A DNA stretch of 64,000 nucleotides from Methylophilaceae bacterium LSUCC0401 (GTDB taxonomy: Bacteria; Pseudomonadota; Gammaproteobacteria; Burkholderiales; Methylophilaceae). Numbering within the stretch: position 1 is the first letter of the stretch; each line of letters opens with the position of its first letter. A program made the position numbers and the translations under genes. The stretch covers positions 1,054,001 to 1,118,000 of the forward strand of contig CP103442.1 in NCBI GenBank assembly GCA_024919035.1. The letters run 5' to 3'. The notes under the pieces are model-generated. The model saw only the letters and a program-made list of their open reading frames with translations. It searched no databases and was not told where the DNA came from. Of this stretch, positions 58,285 through 64,000 are shown piece after piece.

Positions 58285-58557
58285 TTATTTCGCCTTCCTA
58301 TCGCCTGAATGTCCTTTGAAAGTTCGCGTTGCTGCAAACTCGCCTAATTTGTGCCCCACCATATTCTCAGTAATTAAAACTGGAACATGCTGTCTTCCGT
58401 TATGAACCGCAATTGTTACTCCAATAAAACTTGGAAGGATCGTAGATCTTCTTGACCATGTTTTAATTGGCTTTCTGTCTCTTGTCTCCTGGGCAGCATC
58501 CACTTTTTTAGTAAGATGCGCATCAACAAAAGGTCCTTTTTTAATTGATCTTGACAT
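58285..58557 (-). CDS. rpsS: 30S ribosomal protein S19
   Basis: This 90-aa protein begins [20 protein letters not shown] and has [20 protein letters not shown] and [20 protein letters not shown], standard S19. It lies between rplB (7-bp gap) and rplV. Confidence 0.98.
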   Translation of the reverse strand: MSRSIKKGPFVDAHLTKKVDAAQETRDRKPIKTWSRRSTILPSFIGVTIAVHNGRQHVPVLITENMVGHKLGEFAATRTFKGHSGDRKAK

Positions 58558-58564
58558 AATTTAA

Positions 58565-59398
58565 TTACCTCTTATTAGCCGGTCTGCGGCTAACTCTCAT
58601 GTTATCTGTACGTTTGTTATTTCTGGTGCGATAGCCTTTGGTAGGAACGCCCCATGGGCTTACAGGGTGTCTACCGCCTGAAGTTCTTCCTTCACCGCCA
58701 CCATGTGGGTGATCGACTGGATTCATAACAACACCTCGTACTGTTGGTCTAATCCCTCTCCAACGAACGGCACCAGCTTTTCCAAGTTTTCTTAATGAAT
58801 GCTCATCGTTTCCGACTTCACCAATGGTTGCAATACAAGTAATATGGACTTTTCGGACCTCACCAGATCGGAGTCTTAGCTGAGCATACTCACCTTCTCT
58901 CGCCATTAAATCAACTGATGTTCCAGCGGATCTTGCTATCTGCGCACCTTTACCAGGCTTTAATTCAACACAGTGAATCGTTGTTCCAACAGGGATGTTT
59001 TTTATCGGTAAAGCATTACCTACTTTGATTGGTGCGATCTGACCTGTCATTATTTCAGAGCCCACTTCTAATCCTCTGGGGGCAACAATGTAACGTCTTT
59101 CACCATCAGCGTAGCATAATAAAGCGATTCGAGCACTTCGATTCGGGTCGTACTCTATTCTCTCAACTTTAGCAGGAATATCATGCTTATTTCTTTTGAA
59201 ATCGACGATTCTAATATGATGCTTATGGCCGCCTCCACGATGACGAACAGTGATCCTACCATTGTTATTTCTTCCAGATTTTTGAGACTTTTTTTCCAAC
59301 AAAGCCCCAAATGGCTTACCCTTATGCAATCCCTCGGTAACAACCTTTTGAAGACCGCGTTGACCTGGAGTTGTGGGTTTAACTTTTAATATTGCCAT
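58565..59398 (-). CDS. rplB: 50S ribosomal protein L2
   Basis: This 277-aa protein contains [40 protein letters not shown] and the peptidyl-transferase loop [21 protein letters not shown] use the ATG at 59398, with GGAG about 12 bases upstream; a GTG 6 bases earlier is possible. It follows rplW. Confidence 0.98.
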   Translation of the reverse strand: MAILKVKPTTPGQRGLQKVVTEGLHKGKPFGALLEKKSQKSGRNNNGRITVRHRGGGHKHHIRIVDFKRNKHDIPAKVERIEYDPNRSARIALLCYADGERRYIVAPRGLEVGSEIMTGQIAPIKVGNALPIKNIPVGTTIHCVELKPGKGAQIARSAGTSVDLMAREGEYAQLRLRSGEVRKVHITCIATIGEVGNDEHSLRKLGKAGAVRWRGIRPTVRGVVMNPVDHPHGGGEGRTSGGRHPVSPWGVPTKGYRTRNNKRTDNMRVSRRPANKR

Positions 59399-59403
59399 AG
59401 TCA

Positions 59404-59712
59404 CTAATCTCCAACAAAGTTAATTTCTTGACCAGGCTTTAATGAAACATAAGCTTTTTTCCAGTCAGCTCGTTTACCATAATTATTACCACGTCGTTTA
59501 GTTTTACCCTTCATATTTAGAAGGTTTACCGCAGTAACTTCTACTTTAAACATCAACTCAATTGCTTGCTTAACCTGATCTTTAGTAGCATTTTTTCTAA
59601 CCTTAAAAGCAACTTGATTGTATTTATCAGCAATAAATGTTGCCTTCTCTGTAATTTGAGGGGCAAGAATAGCATTCAATGTTTGACTATTTTTAATTGA
59701 CAGTTCACTCAT
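59404..59712 (-). CDS. rplW: 50S ribosomal protein L23
   Basis: This 102-aa protein has [40 protein letters not shown] and [20 protein letters not shown], standard L23, the docking site for trigger factor and SRP. Its start overlaps the rplD stop by 4 bases. Confidence 0.98.
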   Translation of the reverse strand: MSELSIKNSQTLNAILAPQITEKATFIADKYNQVAFKVRKNATKDQVKQAIELMFKVEVTAVNLLNMKGKTKRRGNNYGKRADWKKAYVSLKPGQEINFVGD

Positions 59713-60335
59713 GCAAACATCTCCTCAATCGTTTTAATGGCTTTTTCAGTCACAATTACTTTTGAAAAATGAACCAAACTTACCGGGTCTATATATCTTG
59801 CTTCGACCACTAGTGCTGAAGGCACATTTCTTGATGATAAGTATAAATTTTCATCAAATTCATCAGTGATTACTAGGACATTTTGATCAACATTGAAATG
59901 TTTAATTAATTCATTGAATGACTTCGTTTTAGGCTTATCTACTTTGAACTCTTCAACAACAGTCAAACGATCTTGACGAACTAATTCTGAAAAGATTGAT
60001 TTCATTCCAGCACGATAAGCTTTTTTATTTACTTTTTTTGAATAATTTTCATCAGGTCGATTTGGAAATGCGCGACCGCCAGATCTCCATAATGGACTTG
60101 ATGTCATGCCTGCTCGAGCGTTACCTGTACCTTTTTGTCTAAATGGTTTTCTTGTGCTGTGTTTCACTTCAGCTCTTGTCTTCTGTGCTCTGGTTGCCAC
60201 GCGAGCGTTAGCCATGTATGAAACAACAAGCTGATGAACTAATGATTCTTTAAAGTCTTGTGCAAATATTGCATCAGAGGCCTTAACTTTTTTAGTGGAA
60301 GCTTTTCCTTTATTATCGACTAATTTTATATCCAT
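59709..60335 (-). CDS. rplD: 50S ribosomal protein L4
   Basis: This 208-aa protein has [40 protein letters not shown] and [20 protein letters not shown], standard L4. In E. coli L4 represses the S10 operon by attenuation in its leader, relevant to the hairpin upstream of rplC here. It shares one base with the rplC stop. Confidence 0.98.
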   Translation of the reverse strand: MDIKLVDNKGKASTKKVKASDAIFAQDFKESLVHQLVVSYMANARVATRAQKTRAEVKHSTRKPFRQKGTGNARAGMTSSPLWRSGGRAFPNRPDENYSKKVNKKAYRAGMKSIFSELVRQDRLTVVEEFKVDKPKTKSFNELIKHFNVDQNVLVITDEFDENLYLSSRNVPSALVVEARYIDPVSLVHFSKVIVTEKAIKTIEEMFA

Positions 60336-60985
60336 TATTTAGCCCCCTTCACTTTCACAGCCGGCTTAATAGTCACATTTGATCCTTTAGAGCCTGGAAC
60401 TGCACCTTTAATCATAATTAAATTTCGGTTAGCGTCCACGCGGACAACTTCTAAATTTTGTGTAGTTCTTGTGACAGCACCCAAATGTCCAGGCATTCTT
60501 TTGCCTTTAAATACTCTGCCTGGATCTTGATTCATACCCGTTGATCCAATCGCATTGTGCGAAACAGAGTTACCATGAGATGCTCGTTGGGAACTAAAAT
60601 GGTGTCTTTTGATACCGCCTTGGAAGCCTTTACCAATTGTTGTACCAGTTATATCAACTTTTTGGCCAGCTTCAAACAAAGAAACAGTTACCTCACCACC
60701 TAACTGGTGGTTGTTTATTTCTTCATCGGTTATCCTGAATTCTTTTAGACCGTCAATAGCCTCAACGCCTGCTTTTGCAAGGTGTCCTTTGATTGACTTA
60801 TTTAATTTGGATGACTTTGAATCGCCAAATGATACCTGAAGACCATTGTAGCCATTATCATCTATTTTTTTGATCTGCGTCACTTTGTTAGGAACCACTT
60901 CAACTACTGTAACCGGAATACTAATACCGTCTTCAGTAAATAAGCGAGTCATTCCCACTTTGCGACCAACAAGCCCTAAGCTCAT
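60335..60985 (-). CDS. rplC: 50S ribosomal protein L3
   Basis: This 216-aa protein begins [20 protein letters not shown] and has [40 protein letters not shown] and [16 protein letters not shown], standard L3. AAGGAAAAG precedes the ATG. A 102-bp gap with a promoter candidate and terminator-like hairpin separates it from rpsJ. Confidence 0.98.
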   Translation of the reverse strand: MSLGLVGRKVGMTRLFTEDGISIPVTVVEVVPNKVTQIKKIDDNGYNGLQVSFGDSKSSKLNKSIKGHLAKAGVEAIDGLKEFRITDEEINNHQLGGEVTVSLFEAGQKVDITGTTIGKGFQGGIKRHHFSSQRASHGNSVSHNAIGSTGMNQDPGRVFKGKRMPGHLGAVTRTTQNLEVVRVDANRNLIMIKGAVPGSKGSNVTIKPAVKVKGAK

Positions 60986-61012
60986 GATCTTTTCCTTTAT
61001 CTTATTATTATT

Positions 61013-61040
61013 AAAAAAACTAATTACAATTGATTAGTTT
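61013..61040 (-). terminator. terminator-like hairpin in the rplC leader (possible attenuator)
   Basis: On the minus strand AAACTAAT (61040-61033), loop CAATTGTA, ATTAGTTT (61024-61017) form a perfect 8-bp stem that runs straight into seven T (61019-61013). It is AT-rich, so weak on its own. It lies after the promoter candidate and 28 bases before the rplC start, so it may act as an attenuator rather than a simple end of the rpsJ transcript. Confidence 0.55.
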
Positions 61041-61065
61041 CTGGTTTATTCAATTAAGAGCGTGA

Positions 61066-61093
61066 ATTATACATAACTCCTAAAATTTTACAA
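61066..61093 (-). promoter_or_regulatory. candidate promoter of rplC and the S10 gene set
   Basis: On the minus strand TTGTAA (61093-61088, overlapping the rpsJ stop codon), 16-bp spacer, TATAAT (61071-61066). Transcription would start about 75 bases before rplC. Confidence 0.55.
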
Positions 61094-61396
61094 CTTGATT
61101 TCGACATCCACTCCAGCAGCTAATTCTAATTTCATTAACGCATCAACAGTTTTATCTGTTGGGTCTAGAATATCCATCAATCTTAAATGAGTTCTAATTT
61201 CAAATTGATCTCTTGATTTTTTATTTACGTGAGGTGAACGCAAAAGATCATAACGCTCTATTTTTGTAGGAAGAGGAATTGGTCCTTTAACAATCGCACC
61301 CGTTCTTTTTGCTGTATCAACAATTTCCTGAGCTGATTGGTCAATTAATTTATAATCAAACGCCTTTAAGCGTATTCTAATTTTCTGATTTTGCAT
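61088..61396 (-). CDS. rpsJ: 30S ribosomal protein S10
   Basis: This 102-aa protein reads [20 protein letters not shown] and has [20 protein letters not shown] and [20 protein letters not shown], standard S10 (also the NusG-linked NusE). I use the second ATG, 61396, which has AAAGG at good distance and matches E. coli. It lies between tuf and rplC, with hairpins on both sides. Confidence 0.98.
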   Translation of the reverse strand: MQNQKIRIRLKAFDYKLIDQSAQEIVDTAKRTGAIVKGPIPLPTKIERYDLLRSPHVNKKSRDQFEIRTHLRLMDILDPTDKTVDALMKLELAAGVDVEIKL

Positions 61397-61421
61397 TACC
61401 ATCTACCTTTCAAAGAACGAA

Positions 61422-61438
61422 CGCTCCCAAAGGGAGCG
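61422..61438. terminator. GC-rich hairpin between tuf and rpsJ
   Basis: CGCTCCC-AAA-GGGAGCG is a perfect 7-bp stem with a 3-base loop, 19 bp after the tuf stop. On the minus (gene) strand it is followed by TTCGTTCTTT, a weak U-tract, so it may be a partial terminator or an RNA-processing stop that lets tuf mRNA exceed rpsJ mRNA. The plus strand has the better T-run, but no gene there uses it. Confidence 0.6.
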
Positions 61439-61456
61439 CTTTTAAATTTTTTTTAA

Positions 61457-62647
61457 TTATTCAACAATCTTAGCAACAACACCCGCACCAACTGTTCGAC
61501 CACCTTCACGAATCGCAAAGCGTAAGCCTTCTTCCATTGCAATCGGAGCAATCAATGTTGCTGTAATAGATACGTTGTCACCAGGCATCACCATTTCTGT
61601 ACCTGCTGGTAATTCCACTGCTCCAGTTACGTCAGTTGTTCTGAAGTAGAACTGTGGACGATATCCATTAAAGAATGGAGTATGTCGGCCGCCTTCATCT
61701 TTACTTAAACAGTAAATTTCTGCTGTAAATTTAGTATGTGGTGTAATTGAACCTGGTTTTGCAAGCACTTGGCCACGTTCAACATCTTCACGTTTTGTAC
61801 CTCTTAAAAGCACACCCACGTTGTCCCCTGCTTGACCTTCGTCAAGTAATTTACGGAACATTTCAACACCGGTACATACTGTTTTTTCAGTTGCTTTAAT
61901 ACCAACAATTTCAAGTTCTTCGTTGACCTTCACAATGCCTCGCTCAATTCGGCCAGTTACCACAGTACCTCGACCAGAGATAGAGAACACGTCTTCAACT
62001 GGCATCAAGAATGTACCGTCCACTGCACGCTCTGGAGTAGGGATGTAAGAATCAAGCGCTTCAGCAAGTTTTAAAATTGCTGGTTCGCCAATTTCTGATT
62101 GATCACCTTCTAAAGCTTTTAATGCAGAGCCCATAATAATTGGGGTGTCATCGCCTGGGAATTCATATTTATTCAATAGGTCACGAACTTCCATTTCAAC
62201 TAATTCGAGTAATTCTTTATCGTCAACCATGTCAGCTTTGTTCAGGAATACAATAATGTATGGCACACCGACTTGGCGAGATAATAAAATGTGTTCACGT
62301 GTTTGAGGCATTGGGCCGTCCGCAGCAGAACATACTAAAATCGCACCGTCCATTTGAGCAGCGCCGGTAATCATGTTTTTCACATAATCCGCATGGCCTG
62401 GACAGTCAACGTGAGCGTAATGGCGATTTGCAGTTTCATATTCAACGTGAGCTGTGTTAATCGTAATTCCACGCGCTTTTTCTTCAGGTGTTGAATCGAT
62501 CTGATCATAACCTTTTGCTTCACCACCAAATTTCTTTGTCAGAACTGTAGTGATTGCTGCTGTTAATGTTGTTTTACCATGATCCACGTGGCCAATAGTG
62601 CCGACGTTTACATGGGGTTTGGTACGCTCAAATTTACCTTTAGCCAT
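61457..62647 (-). CDS. tuf: translation elongation factor Tu
   Basis: This 396-aa GTPase delivers aminoacyl-tRNA to the ribosome. GTPase motifs are GHVDHGKT (G1), DCPGHADYV (G3) and NKADMVDD (G4). Domains 2 and 3 follow, with [13 protein letters not shown] and the C-terminal [14 protein letters not shown]. It is 18 bp after fusA and before rpsJ, the usual str-S10 junction. Confidence 0.98.
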   Translation of the reverse strand: MAKGKFERTKPHVNVGTIGHVDHGKTTLTAAITTVLTKKFGGEAKGYDQIDSTPEEKARGITINTAHVEYETANRHYAHVDCPGHADYVKNMITGAAQMDGAILVCSAADGPMPQTREHILLSRQVGVPYIIVFLNKADMVDDKELLELVEMEVRDLLNKYEFPGDDTPIIMGSALKALEGDQSEIGEPAILKLAEALDSYIPTPERAVDGTFLMPVEDVFSISGRGTVVTGRIERGIVKVNEELEIVGIKATEKTVCTGVEMFRKLLDEGQAGDNVGVLLRGTKREDVERGQVLAKPGSITPHTKFTAEIYCLSKDEGGRHTPFFNGYRPQFYFRTTDVTGAVELPAGTEMVMPGDNVSITATLIAPIAMEEGLRFAIREGGRTVGAGVVAKIVE

Positions 62648-62665
62648 AATATATTCCTTAAAAAA

Positions 62666-64000
62666 TTACTCTTTGTTCATAATTGCTTCGGCAATATTTC
62701 TAGGGGCCTCAGCGTAATGTTTAAATTCCATTGAATACGTCGCCCTACCCTGACTCAATGACCTTAATGTTGTTGAATAACCGAACATTTCTGATAGTGG
62801 CACTTCAACAGTAATAACTTTACCCGACGCATTATCATCCATCCCTTGAACAATACCGCGACGTGATGAAAGATCTCCCATTACATCACCCATATAATCT
62901 TCAGGGGTTTCAACTTCAACCGCCATCATTGGCTCAAGAAGAACTGGATCTGCTTTGCGGCAAGCATCTTTAAATGCAAAAGACGCAGCCATTTTAAATG
63001 CATTTTCATTCGAATCAACATCATGGTATGAACCATCAAAAAGCGTAACCTTTACATCTTCAATTGGATAACCTGCTAAGACTCCAGATACAATAGTTTC
63101 TTGTAAGCCTTTATCAACAGCAGGGATAAATTCACGTGGAACTGTTCCGCCTTTAATCGCATCGATAAATTCATAACCTTTGCCCTGTTCATTTGGCTCA
63201 ACTTTTAACCACACATGGCCATACTGTCCTTTACCACCAGACTGTTTGACAAATTTACCTTCTGCTTCAACAGACTTTTTAATCGCTTCACGGTACGCAA
63301 CCTGAGGGGAACCAATATTGGCCTCAACATTAAATTCTCGTTTCATACGATCAACCAAAATTTCAAGGTGAAGTTCACCCATTCCAGAAATAATTGTTTG
63401 GTTTGTCTCTGGATCTGTTTTAACCCGGAAAGATGGATCTTCTTGTGCTAAACGATTTAGTGCAATGCCCATTTTCTCTTGATCGGCTTTTGTTTTAGGT
63501 TCAACAGCAACATGAATTACTGGCTCTGGAAATATCATTCTCTCAAGAACAATTTCTTCTTTACCTATAGCACAAAGTGTATCGCCTGTCGTTACGTCCT
63601 TAAGACCAACAGCAGCGGCAATATCGCCGGCTCGAACTTCTTTAATCTCTTCTCTCGAGTTAGCATGCATCTGTAGTATTCGTCCAAGTCGTTCTTTTTT
63701 ACCTTTTACCGCATTTTGTACAGAGTCCCCAGCATTAATCACACCAGAATAAACTCTAAAGAACGTTAACGAACCTACAAAAGGGTCTGTCATAATTTTA
63801 AATGCCAATGCGGAAAATGGCTCTTCATCGCTAGGCTTGCGTGACATTTCTTTTTCACCAGAAGTGTCAGTCCCCTTAATAGCTGGAACATCAATTGGTG
63901 ACGGCATTAACTCAACAACTTTATCAAGCATTGCTTGCACGCCTTTATTTTTAAAGGCTGAGCCTAATAACATTGGAACAATTTCATTTGCAATTGTTCT
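62666..64000 (-). CDS. fusA: translation elongation factor G (C-terminal part)
   Basis: The frame is open to the right edge of the window, so the GTPase N-terminus lies outside. The visible 444 residues begin [20 protein letters not shown] and include domain 2 ([16 protein letters not shown]), domains 3-5 with [26 protein letters not shown] and [23 protein letters not shown] drives translocation and, with RRF, ribosome recycling. It is followed by tuf. Confidence 0.97.
   Translation of the reverse strand, partial: RTIANEIVPMLLGSAFKNKGVQAMLDKVVELMPSPIDVPAIKGTDTSGEKEMSRKPSDEEPFSALAFKIMTDPFVGSLTFFRVYSGVINAGDSVQNAVKGKKERLGRILQMHANSREEIKEVRAGDIAAAVGLKDVTTGDTLCAIGKEEIVLERMIFPEPVIHVAVEPKTKADQEKMGIALNRLAQEDPSFRVKTDPETNQTIISGMGELHLEILVDRMKREFNVEANIGSPQVAYREAIKKSVEAEGKFVKQSGGKGQYGHVWLKVEPNEQGKGYEFIDAIKGGTVPREFIPAVDKGLQETIVSGVLAGYPIEDVKVTLFDGSYHDVDSNENAFKMAASFAFKDACRKADPVLLEPMMAVEVETPEDYMGDVMGDLSSRRGIVQGMDDNASGKVITVEVPLSEMFGYSTTLRSLSQGRATYSMEFKHYAEAPRNIAEAIMNKE

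Overview
The window looks like chromosomal core sequence of a small-genome, AT-rich aerobic betaproteobacterium. The closest match I recognise is the Methylophilales (OM43 / Methylopumilus-like methylotrophs). This is inferred from protein types and gene neighbourhoods, such as the BPSS1780 membrane protein next to thrB, DUF2782 near polA, a CtaC with a fused cytochrome c domain, and infA between secY and rpmJ. No database search was possible. Genes are packed tightly: the longest gene-free stretch is about 170 bp (20204-20375), so no stretch over 300 bp lacks a gene. I see no insertion sequence, phage, plasmid, CRISPR, rRNA or defence locus.

Layout. 1-2924 (minus): terminal oxidase genes ctaC, ctaD, a 38-aa small protein and the first codons of ctaG. 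3028-5552: a DUF2244 membrane protein and tRNA-Leu(CAA) on minus, then queA and an unknown exported protein on plus. 5545-10990 (minus): proS and a probable operon of a SelT/W/H-like protein, a YoaA/DinG helicase, tsaB, rimI and a HolD-like psi subunit. 11064-13429 (plus): ctpA, coq7, DUF2322. 13426-18086 (minus): OsmC, FKBP isomerase, PBP4, bioA, aldo/keto reductase. 18125-20254 (plus): groES-groEL with a perfect CIRCE operator and a heat-shock-type promoter. 20376-25271: uvrD (plus), then a LOG protein, DUF2782, thrB and BPSS1780 (minus). 25283-35699 (plus): polA, a molybdopterin-binding-domain protein, dusB-fis, purH-purD, tsaC-like, hemF, amino acid permease. 35691-38774 (minus): cytochrome c, hexose-phosphate mutarotase, ilvD. 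38809-44507: lgt (plus), cstA with an easily missed ybdD gene and DUF429 (minus), then coaBC-dut-rpmBG (plus). 44540-47228 (minus): MscS channel and MgtE. 47324-64000 (minus): the alpha, spc and S10 ribosomal protein clusters, tuf and a partial fusA.

How it works together. The energy genes (aa3-type oxidase with cytochrome c, Coq7, HemF) point to obligately aerobic respiration, since Coq7 and HemF both need O2. Both TsaB and a TsaC-like protein of the t6A tRNA modification pathway are present. The YoaA-like helicase is in the same operon as the probable polymerase III psi subunit.

The main unusual signals concern streamlining and regulation. Five of six convergent gene pairs overlap at their stop codons. 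Several divergent pairs are only 11-35 bp apart, with -10 boxes placed so that coaBC and lgt mRNAs would be leaderless. The L17 gene carries a perfect 27-bp tandem repeat coding an Ala/Lys/Glu tail. The ribosomal cluster has three promoter candidates (before rplC, rplN and rpsM), each associated with an inverted repeat or hairpin. I found no clearly new multi-gene system.
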